Assembly: GCA_027069135.1 (NCBI GenBank) | Contig: JALXFE010000304.1 | Coordinates: forward strand, 1-55,851 | Direction of reading: 5' to 3' | From: Thermoanaerobaculia bacterium | GTDB lineage: Bacteria; Acidobacteriota; Thermoanaerobaculia; Multivoradales; JAHZIX01 | DNA length: 55,851 nt | Shown here: piece by piece, positions 42,390-51,923 of the stretch | How positions within the stretch are numbered: the stretch's first letter is position 1 | Layout: every line of letters starts with the position of its first letter | Made by a program: the position numbers and the translations under genes | Notes under the pieces: model-generated | Told to the model about the DNA's origin: nothing | Databases searched by the model: none | What the model saw: only the letters and a program-made list of their open reading frames with translations

Positions 42390-43289
42390 TCAATAGCGAG
42401 TCTGTCCAATGCCCGCGACGCCATAACCCGAATTTCCCGAGACCGCAGTGTTCGCCGGTTTGACGAGGAAACGGATCCATTCCGAGGCGGCGACCACCCT
42501 TTCTTCCGTGTCGAGGGCTTCAACTTTCCAGGAGTATACAACTCCGCGATGCAGGAGGGAGAGAGGCTCATCAAGCATTGGCAGGTCTGCGCGGGAGGTG
42601 ACGCCGTCCCAGAGGGGAGTCTTGTCCACTCCGCGCAACTCAACACGGTAGGAGCTGGCCTCCGAAACCTCCTGCCATCGAAAGGCTGTCGGCAAGTCTT
42701 CCAGGGAGCCCTTTGGAGCGTGGCCTTCGAGGATCGTGCCCCTTCGGGCCGATGAGGTCGGAGGCTGCGGCAGCCCCGGTGCCCTGGAAATGAAGTGCCA
42801 CGAGGCTCCGCTGATCACGGCGATGAAGGCAGCAGCAGTGAGCCAGCTACGATGCCACCGTCTCGGCGAGGTATAGGGGTCGGAAGTCCCGGGGGGGCCC
42901 GATTCGGGCAGGTTTACCGGCAGATCTCGAGCTAGTCTCGCTGCGGCGAGGCGGTTGGCCAGATCCTCCGCCGAAAACGGCTTGCGAAGAAACAGCACCC
43001 GGCCTTGTTCGACGAGGTTCTGAAGGATCGGATCTCCCCGGGAGGCAGAGTAGGCGACCAGCGCGAGATCTGTATCTCGGGCGAGGAGATGGAGGAGGAT
43101 CTGTGTTCCGCTCATTCCAGGCAAGCGGAGATCCGTGACCAGAGCCTCGAAGGCGGGAGTTTGGTTCTCGAGGGTTCGAAGTGCTTGGCCTCCGGTCGCG
43201 GCCGTCACCACCTCGTGCCCGAGGCTTTCTAGGAGCTCCTGAGTCGCCACGCGTACTTCCGAAATGTCTTCGACCAGAAGAATTTTCAT
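42390..43289 (-). CDS. Receiver domain fused through a membrane helix to an extracytoplasmic domain
   Basis: 299 residues. Residues 1-125 form a response-regulator receiver: acidic pair in LLVEDIS, phospho-acceptor D53 in VTDLRLPGMSG, and the lysine in LFLRKPFS. After a proline-rich linker there is one membrane helix (WLTAAAFIAVISGASW, ~149-168), then a ~120-residue fibronectin-like domain (FRWQEVSEASSYRVELRG). A receiver carried on a membrane protein with an outer domain is rare; it might pass a phosphorylation signal outwards. It lies 154 bases after the histidine kinase and 11 bases before the cohesin-like gene. Confidence 0.8.
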   Translation of the reverse strand: MKILLVEDISEVRVATQELLESLGHEVVTAATGGQALRTLENQTPAFEALVTDLRLPGMSGTQILLHLLARDTDLALVAYSASRGDPILQNLVEQGRVLFLRKPFSAEDLANRLAAARLARDLPVNLPESGPPGTSDPYTSPRRWHRSWLTAAAFIAVISGASWHFISRAPGLPQPPTSSARRGTILEGHAPKGSLEDLPTAFRWQEVSEASSYRVELRGVDKTPLWDGVTSRADLPMLDEPLSLLHRGVVYSWKVEALDTEERVVAASEWIRFLVKPANTAVSGNSGYGVAGIGQTRY

Positions 43290-43443
43290 AGTTTTTCATG
43301 CCCTCGGGCCAGGGTGTCCCCGAGCTTCGCGAACCTCTCGGCTTCCCGAAACTCGATCTCTCAGCGAGCGTAGCTCTTGCAACATGAACGCAAAATGACA
43401 GCCGGTCATCCAGGCCTTGTCGCGGCTACCAGGACTGAGGGGC

Positions 43444-45303
43444 TCATCCGCCGGGATCCGTACTCGTTTCCTGGGAGGGTGTCAGGCGCTCGCCATCCAG
43501 AAGCTCACGAACGACCCGGGCCATGCTGCGGCCGGAGAAGAGCTTCTTCAAGAAATGGACCTCCCCGCGGACGACCCCGGCACGGACCGTCATGTTATCC
43601 GTGTGACCGGACAGCAGCAGGGCTTTGACGTCGCGCCGTTCCCGGATTCGCGCGAGGACCTCCGGGCCGCTCATCCCGTGCATCACGACATCGGTCATGA
43701 CCAATTCGATCTCGTCCTCGTGGCGGTCGAAGACCTCCAGGGCTTCCTGGCCACTGGTGGCGCAGAGGACTCGATAGCCGAGGGCCCCGAGAAGGCTGCG
43801 GGTCGATTCCCGGAACTCGTCGTTGTCGTCCACCAGGAGGATGCATTCGCTGCCTTGGAGACCCTCGTCCTGAAGATCGTTGGGGACTTCGGAGACGGTC
43901 AGGGTTTCAGCGCAGCGAGGAAAATAGGCGCGGAACGTCGTTCCGGCCCCTTCCTCGCTCTCCACCACCAGGCGTCCTCGGTGTTGCTCCACGATGCTGT
44001 AGACGATCGCCAGACCTAACCCCCGGCGGCCGTCCTGCCCCTTGGTGGACATGAAAGGCTCGAAGATCTTGTCTTTCAGCTCTTTGGGGATACCCGTGCC
44101 GGTATCGGAGACCTCCAGGAGGACCTCTTCCTGTTCCGGCGGAGAGCTCCCGGCGTTGGCGGTGCGGATCCGCAGCAAGCCACCGTCCGGCATCGCCTCC
44201 TGGGCGTTGAGGACGAAGTTGACCAGGACCTGTTCGATCTGGGTGGGGTCGATACGGATATTCCACAGGCCCTCGGGCAGGTCGCTCTGCAGGTGAATAT
44301 TCTCCCCGACGGAGGGGGCCATGACCTTCTCCAGGCCGGCGACCACGGTGTTGAGGCTGAGTACCTCTAGCTGCAAGGGTTGTTTGCGGCTGAAGGTCTG
44401 GAGCCGATCGATGAGCACCGAGGCCTTGTTGACCACCCGAATCGCAGCATCCATTTTGCCGCCGATCCAGGTGTCGGTTCCATGGCGCATGGTCACCAGC
44501 TCGCACTGCCCCCGGACCGCCGCCAGGTAGTTGTTGAGATCGTGGGCCAAGCCGCCAGCGAGGCGGCCGACCGCGTCCATCTTCTGGGATTGAGTCAGTT
44601 GATACTGGCTTTCTTGGAGCGCGGCTTCCATTTGGCGCCGACGTCGTTCCCGGGTCCACAAACCAAAGGTTGCGACACCGATGAGGACACACCAGGCGAC
44701 CAGGATTCCCCGGAAGAGGAGCCGGGACAATTCTCGGCTGGCCTGCATTTGAGCGTCCAGAGATTCCTCCAAGGCTTCGGCGTCCTCAAGCAGGCCTGCG
44801 AAGACAGCGTCGTAGCGAACGTCCATGGCGGAGCCGATGCCGACCGGCAGTCCCTGGTCAAAACCGGCCTGGCGTTCGAAGGAGATCTTGCGGAATTCAC
44901 CGATGTTGGAGGAAAGGGAATTCGCCCGGCGCAGCATCGCCTCATCCTCGAGAGCGGGGGTTCGCGGCCTTCCGGACGGCCTCCCCGGCGGCCCTTCCTG
45001 ACCGATCATGTCCAGAGCTCGCCGCTCCGCCCGATCCAACCGCTCGTAGATGTCGAGCACGTCCACCTGATCGCCGGTGACGTATTCCTCTAACCACAAA
45101 TGGGAAATGGCGGCGTCTTCCTGGATCTCGCCGATCGCCTTGAGGAGCTCCAGGTCCCGAACGATGGAGCGTTGGCGCAGTTGGTCGGTCAGGAGCAGCA
45201 GAATGACGGAAAGGATTCCCAGGCCCAGGACCCCCAGGGGCATCCAGGAACGCGTGGGGAGATAATGTTCTCGTCGATCCATCGGGGGGCTGCCTTGGAT
45301 CAT
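43444..45303 (-). CDS. Hybrid sensor histidine kinase with C-terminal receiver
   Basis: 619 residues. Two membrane helices (~22-41 and ~200-220) bracket a ~155-residue periplasmic helical sensor. The H-box is GGLAHDLNNYLAAVRG (~residue 262), the HWE-unlike PAS-free type. ATP-site motifs are NFVLNAQEAM, DTGTGIP and GRRGLGLAIVYSIV. A receiver follows from ~490 (ILLVDDNDEF, VMTDVVMHGMSG). AGGAGG lies 6 bases before ATG 45303, so the longer start is kept. It follows the OmpR-type regulator by 26 bases. Confidence 0.92.
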   Translation of the reverse strand: MIQGSPPMDRREHYLPTRSWMPLGVLGLGILSVILLLLTDQLRQRSIVRDLELLKAIGEIQEDAAISHLWLEEYVTGDQVDVLDIYERLDRAERRALDMIGQEGPPGRPSGRPRTPALEDEAMLRRANSLSSNIGEFRKISFERQAGFDQGLPVGIGSAMDVRYDAVFAGLLEDAEALEESLDAQMQASRELSRLLFRGILVAWCVLIGVATFGLWTRERRRRQMEAALQESQYQLTQSQKMDAVGRLAGGLAHDLNNYLAAVRGQCELVTMRHGTDTWIGGKMDAAIRVVNKASVLIDRLQTFSRKQPLQLEVLSLNTVVAGLEKVMAPSVGENIHLQSDLPEGLWNIRIDPTQIEQVLVNFVLNAQEAMPDGGLLRIRTANAGSSPPEQEEVLLEVSDTGTGIPKELKDKIFEPFMSTKGQDGRRGLGLAIVYSIVEQHRGRLVVESEEGAGTTFRAYFPRCAETLTVSEVPNDLQDEGLQGSECILLVDDNDEFRESTRSLLGALGYRVLCATSGQEALEVFDRHEDEIELVMTDVVMHGMSGPEVLARIRERRDVKALLLSGHTDNMTVRAGVVRGEVHFLKKLFSGRSMARVVRELLDGERLTPSQETSTDPGG

Positions 45304-45329
45304 TCAGATCCTCCTGCTGTGCTCTCTCC

Positions 45330-46004
45330 TCAAGTTCGTTCCGTTCTCAACACATAGCCGACACCTTTGACCGTATGGAGGAGGCTCTTGTCTCGGCCGC
45401 CGTCGATTTTCTTTCGAAGCCGGTAGATGGTGACGTCGATGACATTGCTGAAGCCGTCGTAGCTATCATCCCAGGCATGTTCCACCAAATCGGTGCGGGT
45501 CACGACTTCGTCCGGGCGGGTGAGCAGATACTCCAGGACGCCGAATTCCTTGGGGGTGAACTCGACGATCTTGCCGGCGACCGTGACCGTGCGGGATGGG
45601 CGATCCAATTCCAGGTCGCCGGCCTCGAGGTGCTGAATCTCGCGGCCTCGACGGCGCAAGAGGGTGCGGACCCGGGCCAAGAGCTCGCGAAAAGAAAAGG
45701 GTTTAGTGAGGTAGTCGTCAGCACCGGTATCGAGGCCTACCACTCGGGCCTCGACCTCGGTCTTTCCGGTCAGCATCAGAACCGGAATATCCTTGCCGGC
45801 GCCGCGCCACCGACGGAGGAGCTCGACTCCGTCCGGCTCCGGAATGGTCCAATCCAAGACCACCAGATCGTAGTCATTGACCGCCATTGCTTCATCCGCC
45901 GACTCTCCGTCGGTCGCCAAGTCTGCGGCGTAGCACTCCTCTTCTAGGATTTCGACGATGACCTGGGCCAGCTCAGGCTCGTCTTCGACCACGAGTATTT
46001 TCAT
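45330..46004 (-). CDS. OmpR/PhoB-type response regulator
   Basis: 224 residues: receiver domain (ILVVEDEPEL, phospho-acceptor in LVVLDWTIPEPDG, KPFSFRELLARV) and winged-helix DNA-binding domain (EFTPKEFGVLEYLLTRPDEVVTR...VIDVTIYRLRKKI). The start is ATG 46004; the frame to 46082 overlaps the divergent CHAT gene's leader and has no family match. First gene of the operon regulator, hybrid kinase, receiver fusion, cohesin-like protein. Its target promoters could include the 90-base divergent region. Confidence 0.93.
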   Translation of the reverse strand: MKILVVEDEPELAQVIVEILEEECYAADLATDGESADEAMAVNDYDLVVLDWTIPEPDGVELLRRWRGAGKDIPVLMLTGKTEVEARVVGLDTGADDYLTKPFSFRELLARVRTLLRRRGREIQHLEAGDLELDRPSRTVTVAGKIVEFTPKEFGVLEYLLTRPDEVVTRTDLVEHAWDDSYDGFSNVIDVTIYRLRKKIDGGRDKSLLHTVKGVGYVLRTERT

Positions 46005-46094
46005 AGCTGGCGGCGATTCTATCCCATGATTGTCGGTTTCGCAGGGGAGGGGCGGGGCACTGATAGGATGCTGAGAGTGCACCCCCTGTTCGAG

Positions 46095-48650
46095 ATGCGT
46101 GGTTTGCGGCTCCCTCGCCGGACCCTCCTTTTGGTTTGGCTCGTTGCCCTATGGTCGTCCGCGGCGAGAGCGGCGGAGAGTCCGAACTACCTGGAGCAGG
46201 CTCGCGAGCACCACCGCCGAGGGGAATTGACCCAGGCCATCAGCGCCTATCGGGTTGTTCTCGAGAATCCCGCAACCACTGCAGAACAGGCCGTCGCCCG
46301 CAACAACCTCTGCCTCCTCTTCGAGTCGCTGGGGGACAACTCGGCGGCCTTGCCGGAGTGTCGCCAGGCGGTGGACCTGCGGCGGTCGGAGCAAGGTACC
46401 CCGGGAGCGGCGCTCGCCCGGGCGCTGAACAATCTCTCCATCGTGCTGCAAAATCTCGGTGAATTCGCAGAGGCGGAGTCCCTGCTGGTGGAGGCCCTGG
46501 AGCTGAATCGCCGTCTGTCCCTGGACGGAGCCCAGGCCGTCAACCTTGGAAATCTGGGCACTCTGACCCTGGAGACGGGCGACTTCGACCGGTCCATGGA
46601 TTTCTTCCAGCAGGCGGAGAAGCTGGCGCAAGAGCGTATCGACGAGCCCTGGGCGGCTTCGCAGAAGGCCCTGGCGAGCTTGAATCAGGCGGTGGTCTTG
46701 GAGAACGTCGGCGCTTTCCGGGAATCCCTGGCCCTGCTCAAGAAAGTGGGGACTTCCGGGGACCTGCCTCCCGAATATCGGACTTCGTACGAGATAAGAA
46801 TGGGCGTCGTTCTCCGCAATCTCGGGGATCCGGTCCGGGCGATCGAAGCCTTCGAAGAGGCCTTGAGAGACTTCCGGGCTCTAGGCGACATCGTCGGTCA
46901 GGCCAATGCGTGGCTCAACCTGGGAATCGCTCGCCATTTCAACTTGGGGCAGCTGACGGAGGCTCGCGCCAGCTACCGAGAAGCCCTGACTCTCGCGCGG
47001 GAGAGCAGAGACCGTGGTGGAGAGATCCAGGCGCTCTATTACCTTGGACGACTCCACCTCGATCAAGGAAATACAGGCTCCGCCGAAGCCTCTTTCCGAG
47101 AGTGTCTGCATCTCGCCCAGGAAAGCGGGATCCAGGAGGGGGAGTGGTCTGCCTACGAGGGGTTGGGCCGGTGCAGCCGACGGCAGGGAGATCTCGAGCG
47201 GGCGGCGGAGCTATTGGAGCGGGCCATTGAGATTCTCGAGGGCCAGCGGGCTCGTTTTCGCCGAACGGAGCTCCGGGAAGGATATTTCGGAGACCGGCGT
47301 TCGCCGTACTCCGCCGCCGTCGAGGCCTATGCGGTGCTCGAGAGGAAAGCTCGAGGCCAAGGGGCGGCTCGCCGTGCCCTGGAGTTGGTCCAACAAGCTA
47401 AGGCGAGGGAGCTTCTCGAAAACCTGGGCTCAGCCAGATCCCGGCCACATCCTATGACCGCGGATCAAATCGTCGCGGCGGTCGGTGATGGCCGGTTGCT
47501 GGAGCTCTTCGTGGCGGAAGGCCGGGTTTTCGGTTGGTGGGTCGAGGGGGGAGGCATCGAGCTTTTTGACCTCGGCGATTGGGAGACGATTCAAGCAGCG
47601 GTAGCCGAGGTCCATGGCGATCTGGCCTCAAATCGGCCGCTGTCCGAGACATCCGTCGAGGTCCTGTCGACGCATCTCGTGGACCCTCTGCCCACGGGAT
47701 CCCTCGTTGGAGGGAAGCTCTGGATCTCCCCGGATCGGAGTCTCCATTACCTTCCCTTCGAGCTCCTGGAGTCGAGGGGCGGGAGCCCGGCGCGCCAGAG
47801 ATGGGTCGAAAGGGCCACTATCGCCTATCTTCCTAGCGCCTCCGGTTTGGGGTGGCTACGCCAACGTGAGCCCACCGGAGCGGAGATTCGATTCGTCGGT
47901 TTCGCCTTGCCCACGGGCAGTGCCGGTGGAAGGCCTCAGGGCTTGTCCGCCAGCCTCCTGATGGAAACAGAAGTCTTTTCTTCCCTTCCGGCGGCCGAAG
48001 GAGAGTTGATTTCCAGCTCGAAGAAAGTCGGAGGGGCCCATCGGCTCTTCCTTGGGAACCAGGCCTCGGAAGCGAGCTTTCGGGAGGCGTCTACCGAGGG
48101 GAGCCGTATCGTTCATCTGGCAACCCATACGGTGATTCGGGAGGTCGGAGGAGACACCGCCGCCGTACTCTTGTCTCCTTCCGGCGAAGACGACGGCCTC
48201 CTGTTTCCGGCGGAGATCGCCGCCCTAGATCTACAGATTGACTTGAGCGTTCTCGCTTCCTGTCGAACGGCGCTGGGGGCCGGAGAGGAAGCCCGCGCGC
48301 TGTCTTCTCTCAGCGGTTCGTTTTTGGCGGCGGGATCCCGCGCCGTGCTCGCCACTCTGTGGGATGTCGGGGACGAAGCGACGGCCGCCTTCATGGAACA
48401 GTTCTATCACCAGCTCCGTCGTGGCCTACCTCCGGCGGCAGCGCTACGCAATGCCAAATTGCGATTCCTGGCAGATCCTGATTGGTCCGACCCGTCGCTG
48501 TGGGCAGCCTATGTTCTCATCGGTGACCCGCCGGCGATCCTGCCTCGCTCCCCGCTTCGGCGCCGGCTCGGGGTTGGGCTGTTCGTCCTTCTCTTCCTGT
48601 TTGGGATCTCCCGGTTGTGGCGCCTAGCCGACCGGGTCAAACCTCTCTGA
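46095..48650 (+). CDS. CHAT-domain caspase-like protein with TPR repeats, exported
   Basis: 851 residues. A signal peptide (LLLVWLVALWSSAARA) directs it across the membrane. Residues ~30-400 are TPR repeats. A CHAT domain fills ~540-810: catalytic histidine in HLATHTV and cysteine in SVLASCRTALGAGE, with GSFLAAGSRAVLATLWDVGD between sites and end. A last helix (LGVGLFVLLFLFGISRLW) probably anchors it, so the protease would face the periplasm. Starts at 46026, 46068 and 46095 are possible; I use 46095 as the compact signal peptide. It diverges from the OmpR-type regulator gene. Confidence 0.88.
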   Translation: MRGLRLPRRTLLLVWLVALWSSAARAAESPNYLEQAREHHRRGELTQAISAYRVVLENPATTAEQAVARNNLCLLFESLGDNSAALPECRQAVDLRRSEQGTPGAALARALNNLSIVLQNLGEFAEAESLLVEALELNRRLSLDGAQAVNLGNLGTLTLETGDFDRSMDFFQQAEKLAQERIDEPWAASQKALASLNQAVVLENVGAFRESLALLKKVGTSGDLPPEYRTSYEIRMGVVLRNLGDPVRAIEAFEEALRDFRALGDIVGQANAWLNLGIARHFNLGQLTEARASYREALTLARESRDRGGEIQALYYLGRLHLDQGNTGSAEASFRECLHLAQESGIQEGEWSAYEGLGRCSRRQGDLERAAELLERAIEILEGQRARFRRTELREGYFGDRRSPYSAAVEAYAVLERKARGQGAARRALELVQQAKARELLENLGSARSRPHPMTADQIVAAVGDGRLLELFVAEGRVFGWWVEGGGIELFDLGDWETIQAAVAEVHGDLASNRPLSETSVEVLSTHLVDPLPTGSLVGGKLWISPDRSLHYLPFELLESRGGSPARQRWVERATIAYLPSASGLGWLRQREPTGAEIRFVGFALPTGSAGGRPQGLSASLLMETEVFSSLPAAEGELISSSKKVGGAHRLFLGNQASEASFREASTEGSRIVHLATHTVIREVGGDTAAVLLSPSGEDDGLLFPAEIAALDLQIDLSVLASCRTALGAGEEARALSSLSGSFLAAGSRAVLATLWDVGDEATAAFMEQFYHQLRRGLPPAAALRNAKLRFLADPDWSDPSLWAAYVLIGDPPAILPRSPLRRRLGVGLFVLLFLFGISRLWRLADRVKPL

Positions 48651-48789
48651 AAACAAGCCGCTTTTTCCGGAAGGGCATGAACGGCCAGACTTGCCTCGAG
48701 GATTCCTTTATTGTCTTGAGAATATCCTTTATGTTCACGAAGTCACTCTTCGAGAATCTATAAGAAGCAGAGTTTCATCTCGAGGGAGC

Positions 48790-49077
48790 CTATTGGCGGA
48801 AGGTCCCCCCTCCTTGTTCGCAGGCATGATAGTCCGTCGAGCCCACCATACTCGGGTCCTGACAACAGGGAGTGTCTTTGTGCTCCCCGCTGGTCAGCTC
48901 CCACTCGGTACACACTTGACCCTCTGGGCAACCTTGGGCGTTGGACAATACCCAGCGGCCCGTGACGACGGAGGTTGTCGGCGCGAAGGCGGCACCCGCG
49001 ATGGTGGCGATGGCGAGAATGGGTAGAAGCGCAAGGATGAATCTCCAGGAACCTCGGGAATTTTTCTTGTCGATCAT
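48790..49077 (-). CDS. Small exported cysteine-rich protein, unknown
   Basis: 95 residues: a basic start (MIDKKNSRGSWR), one hydrophobic signal segment ending near GAAFA (~residue 32), then a mature part of ~63 residues with five cysteines (GCPEGQVC, CC, and HAC). GAGAGG precedes the ATG at normal spacing, and AATATATATATT lies ~20 bases further upstream. The family is not recognised. The cysteines and size suit a disulfide-bonded secreted peptide or a RiPP precursor, but no modification enzyme is adjacent. The nearest genes are the CHAT gene (convergent side) and kinase operon. Confidence 0.65.
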   Translation of the reverse strand: MIDKKNSRGSWRFILALLPILAIATIAGAAFAPTTSVVTGRWVLSNAQGCPEGQVCTEWELTSGEHKDTPCCQDPSMVGSTDYHACEQGGGTFRQ

Positions 49078-49376
49078 AAGGTTTTTTCCTCTCTGTGAAA
49101 ATATATATATTCTGGGTTTTCTATGTCGAAGTCTTTCTCTCCAAGAATCGAGAATCCCTTGGAAAGCCTCGATTTCTGAGCCCCTCTATCTAGCTTACGC
49201 GGATTTCGAAGCCGGGACTTATCAATCGTCGAGAGAAAAGTTCTCAGGGACCTATTCTAAAGAGTAAGGCCGTTTCCCTTAGGAGGTTTGGAGAGGCACA
49301 AGGTCGTGGTTGCACGGTGAGAGTCGGGGTCTCGAGAGTCGGGGGTCTCGAAATTCGGGGTCTGGACGGGGGAATC
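49078..49376. other. 299-bp AT-richer gap with a 15-bp degenerate triplicate
   Basis: No gene is supported. It is less GC-rich than its surroundings. At 49323-49367 GTCGGGGTCTCGAGA is followed by GTCGGGGGTCTCGAAA and TTCGGGGTCTGGAC, three degenerate direct copies just past the end of the kinase gene. The promoter of the small cysteine-rich gene lies in the left part. Confidence 0.6.
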
Positions 49377-51923
49377 TCAAGTCCCTTGAAGGCCTCGGTA
49401 CTTCTGGGCCAGGTCGGCTTTTCCCCAACGCTCGTAGAGATTCACCAAGCGTTCGAGGGCCCGCCGGGTTCTTGGGAAAGCATCGCCCCGGAGCTCTTTC
49501 AAACCCTCGTATCCGGTCTCCAAGAGGGGCTCGGCTTCTTGAAATCTGCCTTGGGCCTCGAGACATTCTCCGAGCAAGCTGCGGGCGAAAGCCAGGAACC
49601 AGGAACCTTCGAGATTCTCCTGCCAGAGGGGAAGCCTCCTGCGCAACAGGCTCTCGGCGTCTTCGGCCTCACCTTTCTTGATCAAGGCCCGCGCCAGGCC
49701 TCCGGTGGTCACGACGGTGCTGTAATGGCCCGGACCATGGACGTCTTCAACGATGCCTACGGCTTCCCGGTAGGAGCTCTCGGCTTCTTCGTACTCGGCC
49801 CGGTCCAGGAGGAGGGAACCTAAGTTGTTCAGGGTCTGAGCGACGGAGGAGCTGTCGTCTCCGAAGAGCCGGCGTTGGAGCGCGAGGGTCTTTCGGTAGA
49901 GCTCCTCCGCGCTTGCCGCATCCCCTTGCCGGTGGGTGGTGTAGGCGAGATTGTTGAGGACCGCAGCGATCTGGGGGTGCTCTTCGCCGAGGGTGCGCCG
50001 GTAGAGCTCTAAGGCCTGGCGGTAGAGTCGGGCGGCAGAGTCGTGGTCACCCTTTCTTCCCAACAACAGGGCCCGATGGGTGAGAGCGGAACCGAGCTCG
50101 AGACGATCTTTCGGCAGGAGTTTCCGGGCCAGCTCCAGGGCTTCGAGGGCGAGCTCTTGAGCCGTATCGTCGTTGTCGCCCCTGATGCAAAGAACATTCA
50201 CCAGGTTGTTCATCGGGGTGATGACTCCCGGGTCGCGAGGCCCCAAGCGGTCCCGGTAGATGGTGAGGGCCTCCCGGGCTCGAGCCTCGCCGTCGTCGAA
50301 TTTTCCGTTGTAGGTCAGGGCCACGCCGAGAGAGCTGAGGCTTTCAGCGACTTCCGGACTACCTTCCAGCCCTTGGGAGCGGCGCAGCTCCACGGCTCGT
50401 TCGAGTTGCTCCTGGGCCCGGGGAGTGGCCCCCAGATTCAGATAGATCTGTCCCAGAGTGTTGCGCAAGGTCGCCTGGACGGCAGGTTGTTCTACGAGCT
50501 TGTGTTCCAGGAGTGCGGCGCTACGGTCCACGGCCTGTTTGACGCTCAGCTGTTCCCCTTCTCCGGCGACGTTGAAGACGTCAACCACGAAGGACACCAC
50601 TTCCCGGAGCTGATCCCGCTCCAGGCGAATGCTGGCGGATTGGAGGGCCAGGGCGATGGTCGCACCGGTCAGCAGCACAACGAAGAGCGCTGCTGTGGCC
50701 ACCGGCAACCAGTTGCGGACGAGGAATTTGCCGACCCGGTACCCTAGGGTGTCCGGGCGAGCCAGAACCGGGAACCCTTCGAGATAGCGGCGCACGTCGT
50801 TGGAGAGCTGTTCCGCCGAGCTGAAGCGCCGTACCGGGTCGCGGTGCATGGCTTTGAGAACGATGGTGTCCAGGTCTCCGGCCAGAAGCCGTTGCAATTG
50901 TTCCGGCCGGATGCCGCGGGCCGCGCTGATCTGCAGGACCTCATTGGCGGCCCATTCTGCAGTGTGGCCCTCCTCCGGCTCCGGGACCAAGCGCGAGCTC
51001 GGCGGAGCCGTGTCCCTCTTCGTCACCATGCGCTCGAGCTCCGAGAGAGAACGGCTCTGTCCACGGTGCGGCAACCTGCCCGCCAGGAGCTTGTAGAGCA
51101 GGACGCCCAGGGAATAGACGTCGCTGGCGGTGGTGACCTTCTCCCCCAAGATCTGTTCCGGGCTCGCGTAATCGGGGGTCATGAGCCGCATCCAGGCGAC
51201 CGTGGGCTCCGCGTCGCCCTCGGCTTCCGGATCGAGGAGCTTGGCGATCCCGAAATCCAGGAGCTTCGGTTCCCCCTCCTCGGTGATCAGGATATTGCTC
51301 GGTTTGATGTCCCGGTGGACCACCAGGTGTTGGTGGGCGTAGCGGACCGCGCCGCAGATCTTGCGAAACAGCTCCAATCGACCCTTCACGGAAAGTTGAT
51401 GGCGGTCACAGAACTCATCGATGGGGGAACCTTCCACCAACTCCATGACGAAATAGGGCAGGCCGGCATCGGTCATCCCGCCGTCGTAGAGGCGGGCGAT
51501 ATTCGGGTGCTCCAGGCCGGCCAGAATCTGACGCTCGGCGCGCAGGCGCCGCCGGGTCTCGGCGTTTTCCATGCCCTGGCGAATGAGCTTGATGGCGACT
51601 TTGCGACGGATCGTCCCTTCCTGCTCCGCCCGATACACGGTGCTCATGCCCCCTTCACCAACCTCTTCGAGGAGGCGGTAGGGGCCGATCCGTCGCTCTC
51701 CGGCGGGGGCCGGGGAGGCCATAGGCGACGGGTCCGGATCCGCCAGGGGGCCGGCCATGAAGGCGACGGTCCCCTGATCGGATTCGAGAAGGGAGACGAC
51801 GGCGTCGTAGAGCTCGGTGTCGTCGGCGCATTCCTGCCGAAGAAAGGCCTCTCGCGCATCTTCCGGAAGCTGCGTCGCCCGGCCGAAGAGGTCCTCCATC
51901 CGTTGCCAGAGATCAGACCCCAT
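49377..51923 (-). CDS. Serine/threonine protein kinase with C-terminal TPR repeats
   Basis: 848 residues. A short N-terminal helical part is followed by a Hanks-type kinase (~75-350): GEGGMSTVYRAE, KLIRQ lysine region, HRDIKPSNILI, DFGIAKLL, MTPDYASPEQILGE. A membrane helix (WLPVATAALFVVLLTGATIAL, ~408-430) leads to a periplasmic region of TPR repeats (~490-830; e.g. ALELYRRTLGEEHPQIAAVLNNLA). The start overlaps the sigma factor's end by 11 bases. Kinase-TPR genes next to ECF factors recur in acidobacteria and planctomycetes. The signal sensed by the TPR part is unknown. Confidence 0.94.
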   Translation of the reverse strand: MGSDLWQRMEDLFGRATQLPEDAREAFLRQECADDTELYDAVVSLLESDQGTVAFMAGPLADPDPSPMASPAPAGERRIGPYRLLEEVGEGGMSTVYRAEQEGTIRRKVAIKLIRQGMENAETRRRLRAERQILAGLEHPNIARLYDGGMTDAGLPYFVMELVEGSPIDEFCDRHQLSVKGRLELFRKICGAVRYAHQHLVVHRDIKPSNILITEEGEPKLLDFGIAKLLDPEAEGDAEPTVAWMRLMTPDYASPEQILGEKVTTASDVYSLGVLLYKLLAGRLPHRGQSRSLSELERMVTKRDTAPPSSRLVPEPEEGHTAEWAANEVLQISAARGIRPEQLQRLLAGDLDTIVLKAMHRDPVRRFSSAEQLSNDVRRYLEGFPVLARPDTLGYRVGKFLVRNWLPVATAALFVVLLTGATIALALQSASIRLERDQLREVVSFVVDVFNVAGEGEQLSVKQAVDRSAALLEHKLVEQPAVQATLRNTLGQIYLNLGATPRAQEQLERAVELRRSQGLEGSPEVAESLSSLGVALTYNGKFDDGEARAREALTIYRDRLGPRDPGVITPMNNLVNVLCIRGDNDDTAQELALEALELARKLLPKDRLELGSALTHRALLLGRKGDHDSAARLYRQALELYRRTLGEEHPQIAAVLNNLAYTTHRQGDAASAEELYRKTLALQRRLFGDDSSSVAQTLNNLGSLLLDRAEYEEAESSYREAVGIVEDVHGPGHYSTVVTTGGLARALIKKGEAEDAESLLRRRLPLWQENLEGSWFLAFARSLLGECLEAQGRFQEAEPLLETGYEGLKELRGDAFPRTRRALERLVNLYERWGKADLAQKYRGLQGT

